Assembly (NCBI GenBank): GCA_023382595.1
Contig: JAHDWB010000010.1
Location: 1-64,000, forward strand
Direction of reading: 5' to 3'
From: Anaerolineales bacterium
GTDB taxonomy: Bacteria; Chloroflexota; Anaerolineae; Anaerolineales; Villigracilaceae
DNA length: 64,000 nucleotides
How positions within the stretch are numbered: position 1 is the stretch's first letter; each line of letters opens with the position of its first letter. The position numbers and the translations under genes were made by a program. The notes under the pieces were generated by a model that saw only the letters and a program-made list of their open reading frames with translations, had not been told where the DNA came from and did not search any database. Positions 8,621 through 17,019 of this stretch are shown one piece after another.

Positions 8621-9706
8621 ATGCGTCGCGGTCGTATCTTGATAATGGTGCTTCTGATCATCATCATCGGCTTGGTGGTGGCGTTTTTCGCTTTCCGCCA
8701 ATTTTTTATCACGCCTCAGCAGGAGGAGCAGCAGCAGGCTTTAGTTGACATCTATTATGCCGCTCAGAACATCCCGCAAGGCGGTGAGATCACTGAGGAT
8801 GTTCTTGCAACCATGCGGATCCCTCAGGAGAATCTAGCCACCGTCATGTTCACGCCGGATAAACTCCCCTTGTTATTGGGGAAGGTGGCGAAATTCCCGC
8901 TCGACCAGGGCGTGGTCATCACAGAGGCGATGGTATCCAGCGCTTCGGAAGCCGTGCCGATATCTGGTCCTCAGTGGGCAGCTTTGATTCCCCCCGGCAT
9001 GACCGCCATATCGGTCCCCGCTAACCGCCTCACTCTTTCCGGGTATTCCATCACAGACGGCGCGCACGTGAATGTCAATGCCTGCTTGCTCTTTGTGGAT
9101 GTAGACCCCGCCTTCCAGACCATCCTTCCCAACCTGACGGCTGTACTGACGGGAACAGGCTTTGGTTCTGTCACTGGTTCCGAAGGGACTGGTTTTTCCG
9201 CCGAAGGGTTACCCGTGCTTTCGCTTGGTGTTGCCGCATCTGGGTCTCCGCAAGGCAGGCTTGAGTTGGATCCGTCGGTTCAGCAGCCTTATTACCTAAT
9301 CCCTTCCGAAGCGCAGCGTCCGAGGATGGTTTGTCAGATGCTTTTGCAGGATGTGGTTGTGCTGAAATCGGGCAATTTTACACCCGCGGTTTCCACCACC
9401 GACCAGCAGGCAGCCGACCAGCAGGCACAGCAGCAGGCGGCGCCGCCGGATATTGTTACGCTGATCGTTTCCCCGCAGGATTCGATCACCCTGTCCTACC
9501 TGATGTATACCAATGCGCAATTCAACCTGACCCTGCGCAACCCCGGCGATCAGTCCCGCCTGGCGACCGAAGCATCCACATTGCAGTTCCTGCTCAGTCA
9601 ATATAACATTCCTGTACCTGCCAAACTGCCTTATGCCATGCAGCCCGCGCTGACCACCCTTGTTTCGCCGACATTGCCCAACGATGTCCCTGCGCAGGCT
9701 CCCTAG
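8621..9706 (+). CDS. cpaB: Flp/Tad pilus assembly protein CpaB (RcpC)
   Basis: A 361-residue protein with one N-terminal transmembrane helix (residues 5-27) and an extracytoplasmic SAF domain (about 43-110, VDIYYAAQNIPQGGEITEDV). In Tad systems CpaB is a periplasmic or wall-side component linked to pilus assembly. A Gln-rich linker (DQQAADQQAQQQAAP, about 265-280) splits the C-terminal domain. It is the first gene of the co-oriented cpaB-cpaE-cpaF-tadB-tadC run. No secretin gene (cpaC) accompanies it, as expected for a single-membrane cell. Confidence 0.85.
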   Translation: MRRGRILIMVLLIIIIGLVVAFFAFRQFFITPQQEEQQQALVDIYYAAQNIPQGGEITEDVLATMRIPQENLATVMFTPDKLPLLLGKVAKFPLDQGVVITEAMVSSASEAVPISGPQWAALIPPGMTAISVPANRLTLSGYSITDGAHVNVNACLLFVDVDPAFQTILPNLTAVLTGTGFGSVTGSEGTGFSAEGLPVLSLGVAASGSPQGRLELDPSVQQPYYLIPSEAQRPRMVCQMLLQDVVVLKSGNFTPAVSTTDQQAADQQAQQQAAPPDIVTLIVSPQDSITLSYLMYTNAQFNLTLRNPGDQSRLATEASTLQFLLSQYNIPVPAKLPYAMQPALTTLVSPTLPNDVPAQAP

Positions 9707-9755
9707 CAGACAGGAAGCAACATAGTTAACGAACCTTTGGATGTGAATTAATAAT

Positions 9756-11003
9756 ATGGCTGCAGATAAAATTCGGGTGCTTATTGTTGATGATATTGCA
9801 GAGACTCGGGAGAACGTTCGCAAGCTTTTACAGTTCGAGTCGGATGTGGATGTAGTGGGGACGGCTCGTTCGGGCAAGGAAGGCATTCAGCTTGCCCACG
9901 AGCTTGGTCCTGATGTCGTGTTGATGGACATCAACATGCCCGATATCGACGGGATCACGGCGACGGAAGAGATCCGCAAGAAAACGCCATACATTCAGAT
10001 CGTCATCCTGTCTGTGCAGGGCGACCAGAATTATATGCGCCGCGCCATGCTCGCGGGCGCCCGGGATTTCCTGACCAAGCCTCCGATGGGGGATGAGTTG
10101 ATCTCAGCCGTCCGGCGCGCCGGTGAAATGGCGCACGCCGAGCGCGAGAAAAGCGCGAAACAGCAGCAATTTGTCGGCGCTTCGTCTGCTAGCGGGGGCA
10201 TGGCTGTTCCCGGCTTTGCGCCTATTTCAAAAGGGAAGATCATCACCGTTTACAGTCCAAAGGGTGGGACAGGGTGTACCACGGTTGCCGTCAACCTCGC
10301 CGTTGCATTGAATAATGAAGATACGCGCGCGGTTCTTGTGGACGGCAATCTGCAGTTCGGCGATGTTGCCGTTTTTGTGAATGAACAAGGCAAGAACACC
10401 ATCCTGGATCTCGCGCCTCGCGTGGATGAACTCGATGCTGATGTGGTCGACGAGATACTCATTAAGCATGATGCATCCGGCATCCGCATTCTCGCTGCCC
10501 CCCAGAGACCGGAATATGCGGAACGCGTGGCATCTGATCAGTTTGTGAAGGTGTTGCAATTTCTGCAGCAAATGTATTCGTATGTCATTGTTGACACGTC
10601 GCCCATCCTCACGGATGTCATCCTTGCAACCATCGAGAACAGCGATTTGATCGTCCTGCTCACCACGCAGGAGATCCCGTCCATTAAAAACGCGCGGTCA
10701 TTTCTGGATCTGTTACAACCCATGGGCGTCGGCAAGGAGCGCGTGGTCTTTACCATGAATCGCTATGATAAGAACAATCCCATTACTCCGGATCGGGTGG
10801 GAGAAAACCTCAAGCATGAGATTTCCGCCGTCATTCCCCTGGAAGGGAAAATTGCCATTCCGGCGGTGAATCGCGGCGTTCCGTTCATGCTGGATAACAA
10901 GGCGCAGCCGATTGGAAGAGGAATATTCTCGCTGGCGGAGGCGGTCCGGGCTAGGTTGAGCGTTTTGGAAACAGCAGAAGAAACGCCAGCGATTAAGCGT
11001 TAA
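9756..11003 (+). CDS. cpaE: CpaE/TadZ-type pilus localisation ATPase with receiver domain
   Basis: A 415-residue fusion. Residues 1-125 are a receiver domain that keeps all key residues: D12, D13, phospho-acceptor D58 (LMDINMPD) and K108 (LTKPP). Residues 160-410 are a MinD/ParA-like ATPase with the deviant Walker A SPKGGTGCTT (167-176). TadZ/CpaE proteins position the Tad machine at the cell envelope; most have a degenerate receiver, whereas this one looks phosphorylatable. No strong Shine-Dalgarno site precedes the ATG; cpaB ends 49 bp upstream. Confidence 0.85.
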   Translation: MAADKIRVLIVDDIAETRENVRKLLQFESDVDVVGTARSGKEGIQLAHELGPDVVLMDINMPDIDGITATEEIRKKTPYIQIVILSVQGDQNYMRRAMLAGARDFLTKPPMGDELISAVRRAGEMAHAEREKSAKQQQFVGASSASGGMAVPGFAPISKGKIITVYSPKGGTGCTTVAVNLAVALNNEDTRAVLVDGNLQFGDVAVFVNEQGKNTILDLAPRVDELDADVVDEILIKHDASGIRILAAPQRPEYAERVASDQFVKVLQFLQQMYSYVIVDTSPILTDVILATIENSDLIVLLTTQEIPSIKNARSFLDLLQPMGVGKERVVFTMNRYDKNNPITPDRVGENLKHEISAVIPLEGKIAIPAVNRGVPFMLDNKAQPIGRGIFSLAEAVRARLSVLETAEETPAIKR

Positions 11004-11014
11004 GGAGTTTTTCC

Positions 11015-12478
11015 ATGTCTTTGCTTCGACGTATTGAGCAGGGTCAAAACAGCGGGAACAACCAACAGCAGAATAGCGGCGGATCATCTCCATCATTGCC
11101 CAAGCCTGGTGATGGCGAGCAGGCAGGAGCGGGGGGCGGAGGCGATGCTTCCCGTCTTTCCTCCTTGCAAGCCAGGCGTGTCAGCGCGCCCATCACTTCG
11201 CCGCAAGCTGGTTCTTATTTTGACCTGAAGACCCGCGTTCAGAATAAACTGCTTGCGGAGATCGATCCGTCCATGGATGTTTCGCAGACGGATGAGGTGC
11301 GCCGCACGATTCAGGGCTTGTTCGAGCAGATCCTGAGCGAAGAGAATATCGTTCTTTCACGCCCCGAGCGTGCGCGCTTGTTCGAGCAGATCGCTGCTGA
11401 AATTCTGGGGCTTGGACCGCTTCAATCCCTGCTTGAGGATGACTCCATTACGGAAATCATGGTGAATGGTCCCAAGAACCTTTACATCGAGCGCAAAGGG
11501 AAGATCCATCGTGTGCCCGTGACGTTCGAGAGCAACGAGCATGTGATGCGAATCATTGATCGTATCGTTGCCCCGCTTGGACGCCGCATCGACGAATCGA
11601 GTCCGTATGTGGATGCGCGTTTGGCGGACGGCTCCCGTGTTAATGCGGTGATTCCCCCCATCTCTTTGGTGGGTCCGGTGCTCACCATTCGTAAATTTTC
11701 CAAGAATCCGATCACTGTGGATCAGATGATCCAGTTTGGTTCGATCACGCCGGAGGCGGTTCAATTCCTTAAGGCGTGTGTGGAATCCCGTTTGAATATC
11801 ATTATCTCCGGCGGTACGGGTTCCGGTAAGACCACATTGCTGAATGTACTGTCGGGCTTCATTCCCGCGGATGAGCGTATCATTACCATTGAGAATGCGG
11901 CGGAATTGCAGTTGCGTCAGGAGCATGTGGTGACGCTCGAGTCGCGCCCGCCCAACATCGAAGGACGCGGCGAAATTACCATCCGCGATCTGGTGATCAA
12001 CTCCCTGCGTATGCGTCCTGAGCGCATTATCGTCGGTGAGTGCCGTGGCGGCGAGACCTTGGACATGCTGCAGGCGATGAACACGGGTCACGATGGCTCG
12101 ATGACCACTGCCCATGCCAACAGTCCGCGCGACGCGCTCGCCCGTATCGAGACCATGTGCCTCATGGCGGGCATGGATCTGCCCGTGCGCGCCATCCGTG
12201 AACAGGTGGCAAGCGCCGTGGATGTGATCGTCCAGCAGGAACGTATGCGCGACGGAACGCGCAAGGTCACCACGGTCGCGGAAGTGAGCGGCATGGAAGG
12301 TGATGTGATCACCATGACCGACCTTTTCGTGTTTGAACAGACCGGTACGGAGAACGGTCGTATCATCGGTCGCATGCGTCCCACCGGCTTGAGACCAAAG
12401 TTCATGGACAAAATCGAAGCTGCGGGTATACACCTGCCGCCTTCCATTTTTGGCATCGGAGAACGCCGTCGTTATTAA
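11015..12478 (+). CDS. cpaF: Tad pilus assembly ATPase CpaF/TadA
   Basis: A 487-residue secretion ATPase that powers pilin polymerisation on the cytoplasmic face. Walker [10 protein letters not shown] lies near residue 268, the Asp box and Walker B region follow ([20 protein letters not shown]), and a His box is seen at [13 protein letters not shown]. The first 85 residues are a Gly/Ser/Pro/Gln-rich disordered stretch, longer than in many homologues. An AAGGAG site precedes the ATG, 11 bp after cpaE. Confidence 0.92.
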   Translation: MSLLRRIEQGQNSGNNQQQNSGGSSPSLPKPGDGEQAGAGGGGDASRLSSLQARRVSAPITSPQAGSYFDLKTRVQNKLLAEIDPSMDVSQTDEVRRTIQGLFEQILSEENIVLSRPERARLFEQIAAEILGLGPLQSLLEDDSITEIMVNGPKNLYIERKGKIHRVPVTFESNEHVMRIIDRIVAPLGRRIDESSPYVDARLADGSRVNAVIPPISLVGPVLTIRKFSKNPITVDQMIQFGSITPEAVQFLKACVESRLNIIISGGTGSGKTTLLNVLSGFIPADERIITIENAAELQLRQEHVVTLESRPPNIEGRGEITIRDLVINSLRMRPERIIVGECRGGETLDMLQAMNTGHDGSMTTAHANSPRDALARIETMCLMAGMDLPVRAIREQVASAVDVIVQQERMRDGTRKVTTVAEVSGMEGDVITMTDLFVFEQTGTENGRIIGRMRPTGLRPKFMDKIEAAGIHLPPSIFGIGERRRY

Positions 12479-12520
12479 GATGACTCCTGTTGCACCAGGT
12501 AGGCTGCCGGAAGGAACAAC

Positions 12521-13474
12521 ATGACTTGGATCATTATCATTGGCGGTACCATCCTGATCATCCTTTTGATCATTGGCGTGATCATTTCCGCGAACAGCGA
12601 GCGCGCCATGGTGGAGGAACGCCTCAATCAATATCTGGATGATGACAAACAGGATATTGACCGCGAAGCCCAGCGGTACGTCATTACCAACTGGGTTTCA
12701 AAACGGGTGGAAAGGACATCGTTTGGAGACAACATCGCGCGCGAACTGGCTCGCGCCGACCTGAAATTCAAGGTAGCCGAATACCTTGTTTTGATTTTTG
12801 CGAGCATGTTCATCGGTGCCCTGTTGGCATGGTTTTTGGGCAACCAGATGGCTGTTTCCGCCTTGATCGGCGCGGTGCTCGGGTCGATTGCCCCGCGTTT
12901 TTATGTCAAACAGCAGCAAAAACAACGTTTGCAAAAGTTCAACGACCAGCTTCCCGACATGCTTAACCTGATGGTCAACGGCTTGCGCGCCGGATATTCC
13001 ACCATGCAGGCGATGGAAGCGGTCAGCAAGGAACTCCCCGCGCCGATCTGCGATGAGTTCCGCCGTGTTGTGCAGGAAATGCAGATCGGCATTACGATGG
13101 AGACTGCGCTTGAAAACCTCCTGCGCCGCATCCCGAGCGATGATCTTGATTTTGTGGTGACTGCGATCAATGTCCAGCGCGAGGTCGGCGGCAATCTTTC
13201 CGAGATCCTGGATAATATTTCATTTACCATTCGTGAGCGTATCCGCATCAAAGGCGAGGTCCGCGTGCTGACGGCTCAGGTGCGGACCTCGGGCACGGTT
13301 CTTTCCTTAATTCCATTTGGTCTTACGCTTGTTCTGTGGTTTCTTAACCCCGAATATTTGATGTCTGTAACGCAGGGCGGACCCGCATGTACTGCCGGTA
13401 TTATCTGCACGGTGTTGGGCTTGATCACGTCCAGCTACTTTATCATGATGAAGATTGCGGATATTGAGGTGTAG
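12521..13474 (+). CDS. tadB: Tad pilus inner-membrane platform protein TadB
   Basis: A 317-residue T2SF-type membrane protein. An N-terminal helix (residues 3-25), a central helix pair (about 88-125), the cytoplasmic four-helix GspF-like domain (QLPDMLNLMVNGLRAGYSTM to NISFTIRERIR), and two C-terminal helices match TadB. It forms the membrane platform with TadC above the CpaF ATPase. GGAAGG precedes the ATG. The stop is separated from tadC by one base. Confidence 0.9.
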   Translation: MTWIIIIGGTILIILLIIGVIISANSERAMVEERLNQYLDDDKQDIDREAQRYVITNWVSKRVERTSFGDNIARELARADLKFKVAEYLVLIFASMFIGALLAWFLGNQMAVSALIGAVLGSIAPRFYVKQQQKQRLQKFNDQLPDMLNLMVNGLRAGYSTMQAMEAVSKELPAPICDEFRRVVQEMQIGITMETALENLLRRIPSDDLDFVVTAINVQREVGGNLSEILDNISFTIRERIRIKGEVRVLTAQVRTSGTVLSLIPFGLTLVLWFLNPEYLMSVTQGGPACTAGIICTVLGLITSSYFIMMKIADIEV

Positions 13475-13475
13475 T

Positions 13476-14441
13476 ATGAATACCCTGATTGTTATTATCA
13501 TCCTTGTTGTTGTGTTGGGCGGCGCGGTTGCACTCGTGATCGTTGGTGCGCGGTACGCTCGTCAGGCACAGGGCGAGGAGGGCGACCCGGTATTGCTTCG
13601 TCTGGCAGAGGCAACGCAGCGCGGTGAGAATGTCTCACTGGAAGATATTGAACTGCAGCAGCCTTTCATGGAGCGCGTGGTCATCCCGGTCATCAGGAAA
13701 TTCGGCGAATTTTCTGTCCGTTTTACGCCGGAAAAACTTTTGCAGGAGACCACCCGTAAATTGGAACTGGCGGGGAACCCCGGTCGCATCGATGCGTCCA
13801 CTTTCCTTGCAACACGCTTTGTCGGTGCAGGGGTCTTTGGCGGACTTTTAACTCTGATCTCGACCCTTCCCACTGTGAACTGGCCCCTCGGGCGCATCAT
13901 TCTTGTCGTAGGCATCTTCACTGCCCTGGGTTTTTTCTTCCCGCAGCTTTGGCTGCAAAGCCGGATCAACGCCCGCCAGAATGAGGTCCGAAAAGCCATG
14001 CCGGATGCCCTCGACCTGCTGACCATTTGTGTGGAAGCCGGTTTGGGTTTCGATGCGGCAATGTCGAAGGTAAGCGAGAAATGGGAGAATGAACTCTCCA
14101 TCCTGTTTGGACGCGCCATCCGCGAAGTGCAGCTTGGAAAAACCCAGCGCGAAGCGCTGCGCGACATGGCGGACCGTGTCGGGCTCCCCGAGTTGACAAG
14201 TTTTGTTGCGGCGGTCATCCAGAGTCAGATTCTGGGTGTGAGCCTGGCAAAGGTATTAAGGATCCAGTCTGACCAGATGCGTGTGAAGCGTCGCCAGCGG
14301 GCGGAGGAAGAGGCGCACAAGGCTCCGGTGAAGATGATCATCCCGATGGCACTCCTGACCTTCCCTTCGATCATGATCATTTTGATGGCGCCTGCCGCGT
14401 TCCAGATCTCCGATGCGTTCGGCGGTATTATGGGTAATTAG
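13476..14441 (+). CDS. tadC: Tad pilus inner-membrane platform protein TadC
   Basis: A 321-residue T2SF-type membrane protein with an N-terminal helix (4-26), a central hydrophobic pair (about 118-160), the conserved MPDALDLLTICVEAGLGFDA stretch and a final helix pair. It pairs with TadB in the pilus platform. The ATG at 13476 lies one base after the tadB stop. No pilin, prepilin peptidase or tadD gene follows, so those parts must be encoded elsewhere. Confidence 0.9.
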   Translation: MNTLIVIIILVVVLGGAVALVIVGARYARQAQGEEGDPVLLRLAEATQRGENVSLEDIELQQPFMERVVIPVIRKFGEFSVRFTPEKLLQETTRKLELAGNPGRIDASTFLATRFVGAGVFGGLLTLISTLPTVNWPLGRIILVVGIFTALGFFFPQLWLQSRINARQNEVRKAMPDALDLLTICVEAGLGFDAAMSKVSEKWENELSILFGRAIREVQLGKTQREALRDMADRVGLPELTSFVAAVIQSQILGVSLAKVLRIQSDQMRVKRRQRAEEEAHKAPVKMIIPMALLTFPSIMIILMAPAAFQISDAFGGIMGN

Positions 14442-14487
14442 CTGATACTGTCAGATAATCATTAGACGTTCATCACAAGGAGGGAAG

Positions 14488-15216
14488 TTGGCAAACTGGA
14501 AGTACGCTTTATATCGTTCGCTTTGGGCGGCGCTCGACCTGATCTTTCCTCCGGTTTGCGGAGGGTGCAGGAGGAGCGGCTCCCGTTGGTGTGCGGATTG
14601 TCAAGCGCGCATTCAGGTTTTGAGCGGGGTCTTATGTGATGTATGCGGCTTGCCGCAAGGGAAGTCAGGGATCTGCGAAACGTGCCTGAAGAACAAACCG
14701 CATTTCCATGCTTTGCGGGCATGGACGGTCTTTGAAGAGCCGGTGCAATCAGCCCTGCATAAACTGAAATACCGGCGTGATATCTCCCTTGGGGAAGCGA
14801 TCGCATTTCAAATGATACCCTTTGTGAAAACCCTGAACTGGCAGATGGATATGATCGTTCCTGTGCCGCTGGGCAGACAAAGAATCAAAGAAAGAGGATA
14901 TAATCAGGTTGCAATGATCGCAAAACCGCTTGCAATGGCGCTGGAAGTCCGGTACGCGCCAAACGAGTTGGTGCGTACCAAAGAGACGCGTTCCCAAGTG
15001 GGCTTGTCACGAGCGGAACGCCGGAGCAATGTGCGGGGTGTGTTTCAAGCCGGAAAAGGGGTAAAGGGAAGAACCATTCTCATCATGGACGATGTTTCAA
15101 CCACAGGGTCGACCTTGTCCGCCGGGGCGGAAGCGTTGTACTCGGCAGGTGCGGAAACCGTCTATGCGTTTACAGTCGCGCGTGCACTGCCTCATCACGA
15201 CCTGAGGCGTGTATAG
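14488..15216 (+). CDS. comF: ComF-family phosphoribosyltransferase-like protein
   Basis: A 242-residue protein of the ComF/GntX family, linked to DNA uptake in competent bacteria. It has two N-terminal Cys pairs likely to bind zinc (CGGC and CADC, then CDVCG and CETC) and a type I phosphoribosyltransferase domain ending in the PRPP loop LIMDDVSTTGSTL. The start is TTG, supported by a strong AAGGAGGG site six bases upstream. It follows tadC by 46 bp; Tad pili and ComF could both serve DNA uptake, which is inference. Confidence 0.85.
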   Translation: MANWKYALYRSLWAALDLIFPPVCGGCRRSGSRWCADCQARIQVLSGVLCDVCGLPQGKSGICETCLKNKPHFHALRAWTVFEEPVQSALHKLKYRRDISLGEAIAFQMIPFVKTLNWQMDMIVPVPLGRQRIKERGYNQVAMIAKPLAMALEVRYAPNELVRTKETRSQVGLSRAERRSNVRGVFQAGKGVKGRTILIMDDVSTTGSTLSAGAEALYSAGAETVYAFTVARALPHHDLRRV

Positions 15217-15259
15217 CGCGTTTTTGTTTGTGACTTAACATCCCAAAAAGGAGGACCTT

Positions 15260-15823
15260 ATGTCCAACAAAGTGGAAGTTCAGACACGTCATATCCGTTT
15301 GACCGAAAGGATCGAAGAGTACGTCAATAAAAAAGCGGAGAATTTGGACCGCTACCTGCCAGCCATTGATGAGGTGCGCGTGGAACTGGCTCATCACAAA
15401 GCCGCGCGCGACGCCAATGACCGTAATGTGGCGCAGGTGACCGTTTTTGGCAAGGGGGTTACCCTCCGTTCAGAGGAACGCGCGGATGAGGTGCTTGCCG
15501 CTTTTGACCGGGCGCTGGACAAGATGCAGCGCCAGATCGAGCGGCACAAAGGCAAGAAGTATCACGGGCGTGGCGATGGTCGTTCGGCGGCGGAAGTTGC
15601 CGAGGATATCATCGACGATGAGACCGGCGAACTCTCGCCGTTGTTCGCCAAGCGCAAGAAGTTTACGATCTACCCGATGACGGAGGACGAAGCGGTCATC
15701 CAGATGCGGAATCTGGGGCACGACAACTTCTTCATCTTCTACAATGCGGAGACGAGCAAGATCAACGTGCTGTACCGCAGACGCAATGGAAGTTACGGCT
15801 TGATCGAGCCGGAACTTGGTTGA
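15260..15823 (+). CDS. hpf: long-form ribosome hibernation promoting factor
   Basis: A 187-residue HPF. The N-terminal RaiA/YfiA domain (1-105, beginning VEVQTRHIRLTERIEEYV) binds the 30S decoding site. A short linker leads to the C-terminal domain (about 128-187, KKFTIYPMTEDEAVIQMRNL) that dimerises 70S ribosomes into 100S particles in stationary phase. Length and both domains match the long form of Gram-positive bacteria. AAGGAGG precedes the ATG and a strong terminator follows. Confidence 0.92.
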   Translation: MSNKVEVQTRHIRLTERIEEYVNKKAENLDRYLPAIDEVRVELAHHKAARDANDRNVAQVTVFGKGVTLRSEERADEVLAAFDRALDKMQRQIERHKGKKYHGRGDGRSAAEVAEDIIDDETGELSPLFAKRKKFTIYPMTEDEAVIQMRNLGHDNFFIFYNAETSKINVLYRRRNGSYGLIEPELG

Positions 15824-15831
15824 GCATGAAC

Positions 15832-15867
15832 AAAAAATGGACTGGCGAAAAGCCAGTCCATTTTTTA
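15832..15867 (+). terminator. terminator after hpf
   Basis: A near-perfect hairpin (AAAAAATGGACTGGC/GCCAGTCCATTTTTT, loop GAAAA) ends in a T-run, 10 bp past the hpf stop. Confidence 0.9.
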
Positions 15868-15941
15868 TATTTTGGATCAGGAAGCTTGTTGTTGCTTTCT
15901 GATTTTATTGCCGCTTACTTTTTTTCAACATGAGCCAACTC

Positions 15942-16289
15942 TTAAGCGTACATGCCCCAATCAAGCGCGGAGGGGTCTTCCATCATGGAAAAATCCCACA
16001 TTTCCATGCCCATTTCCACGGTGACGGGCATGTTCAAGCCTTCGGTTGCCTTGGCTTTGGTCATTTCGATCATGGCGGGACCATAGGGACAGAACGGCGT
16101 GGTCAGGATCATTTTCACGCGGGCGATGTTGTTCTCGATCTCGATGTCGCGCACCAAGCCCAACTGGATGATGGTCATTCCAATTTCAGGATCGACCACC
16201 TCGGATAGTTTTTCGCGGGCGGACTTTACCATCTCGGGATGGGTGGTGTGGATGGTCCACTGGATTTCTTTGATTTCAGATTCGCTCAT
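15942..16289 (-). CDS. sufT: SufT-like MIP18/DUF59 iron-sulfur assembly protein
   Basis: A 115-residue MIP18-family (DUF59) protein. It has the family motif DPEIGMTIIQLGLVRDIEIE and the conserved Cys in TTPFCPYG. Members such as SufT and PaaD help mature iron-sulfur proteins. The C-terminus is Met-rich (EMGMEMWDFSMMEDP). It follows sufR by 27 bp on the same strand and is probably co-transcribed from the sufR promoter, so its level may follow SufR autoregulation. Confidence 0.8.
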   Translation of the reverse strand: MSESEIKEIQWTIHTTHPEMVKSAREKLSEVVDPEIGMTIIQLGLVRDIEIENNIARVKMILTTPFCPYGPAMIEMTKAKATEGLNMPVTVEMGMEMWDFSMMEDPSALDWGMYA

Positions 16290-16316
16290 GGTTCCTCTGT
16301 TTGAATAAATGGTTGG

Positions 16317-16943
16317 TTACTTGACTTTCGCTTCCACAGCCTGGACGACATAAGTGCAGTGTGCACCGCCGTCCAAGATACACTGAACTTTGTTTGCGGG
16401 CAAGGCGAGCATTTTCGAGATCAACGTCTGATCCACCGTGCAGACTTCGGGATGCGTTACGCCGATCTGATAATAGGGACAGGAGATCTCGTGGATCTGG
16501 TATTGGTTATCCTTCTTTTCCCATTCCACGGTGAAGCCTTCCTGCGCCAGCAAATCCTTGACGAAGTCAAGGCGCTCTTCCATACTTAGCCCCTTGATGT
16601 CGTTGGCATATTCGTTGGCGAGGTCTTCCGCGATCTGCCCGAACAACTGACTGACCACCGGTCCCGGCATGGATTCCTTCATCTGGGCAATGAGGCGGTT
16701 GGTCAATCTCATATAGCGGGTGGGGAAGCGTTCCATGCCCTCGTCGGTCAGGATGTACACCAAACGCGGACGTCCCACCCCGTGACGCTCCTCCTGCCCT
16801 TCGACCAGCCCCTCCTTTTCGAGGTTGCCGAGGTGATGGCGCACAGAAATGGGATTGATGCCGACGGCTTCCGCCAGGTCATTGATGGTGGAGCGCGGCT
16901 TCTTCAGCAGGGTCTGTAAGATCTTGTCTCGCGTGGATTTCAT
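16317..16943 (-). CDS. sufR: SufR-type iron-sulfur-sensing repressor
   Basis: A 208-residue regulator. An N-terminal winged helix (residues 5-65, INPISVRHHLGNLEKEGLV) is followed by a helical middle and a C-terminal region with four cysteines C155, C168, C188 and C196 (SCPYYQIGVTHPEVC, then QCILDGGAHC), the SufR cluster ligand pattern. SufR carries an Fe-S cluster and represses suf genes when clusters are plentiful. The start is ATG 16943; an upstream TTG at 16979 lies inside the promoter. The start codon forms part of a perfect palindrome, implying autorepression. Confidence 0.88.
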   Translation of the reverse strand: MKSTRDKILQTLLKKPRSTINDLAEAVGINPISVRHHLGNLEKEGLVEGQEERHGVGRPRLVYILTDEGMERFPTRYMRLTNRLIAQMKESMPGPVVSQLFGQIAEDLANEYANDIKGLSMEERLDFVKDLLAQEGFTVEWEKKDNQYQIHEISCPYYQIGVTHPEVCTVDQTLISKMLALPANKVQCILDGGAHCTYVVQAVEAKVK

Positions 16944-16969
16944 ACTGGGCAGTATAACTGCCCAGTATG
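16941..16969 (-). promoter_or_regulatory. palindromic operator over the sufR start
   Basis: CATACTGGGCAGT (16941-16953), a 3-bp centre, then its exact reverse complement (16957-16969). It covers the promoter spacer, the -10 box and the sufR start codon, so a bound dimer would block transcription. SufR itself is the obvious candidate. Confidence 0.85.
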
Positions 16970-16979
16970 TTCTTGTCAA
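16951..16979 (-). promoter_or_regulatory. sufR promoter, leaderless
   Basis: On the minus strand TTGACA (16979-16974), a 17-bp spacer and TATACT (16956-16951) form a near-consensus promoter. Only seven bases separate the -10 box from the ATG, so transcription should start at or within a base of the start codon, giving a leaderless mRNA. No Shine-Dalgarno site is possible. Confidence 0.85.
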
Positions 16980-17005
16980 TATACTAGATAAATATCATAA
17001 ATATT
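16978..17005 (+). repeat. 28-bp direct repeat, left copy
   Basis: Starts AATATACTAG and ends CATAAATATT. It matches 25183-25210 at 26 of 28 positions in the same orientation, 8205 bp away. The two copies bracket the three SLH genes exactly. Confidence 0.9.
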
Positions 17006-17019
17006 TATTTGGCGGCTTG

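Noticed and set aside
16317-16979. Longer sufR start at 16979 (TTG)
   Set aside because: It would place coding sequence across the promoter; the winged helix starts right after ATG 16943.
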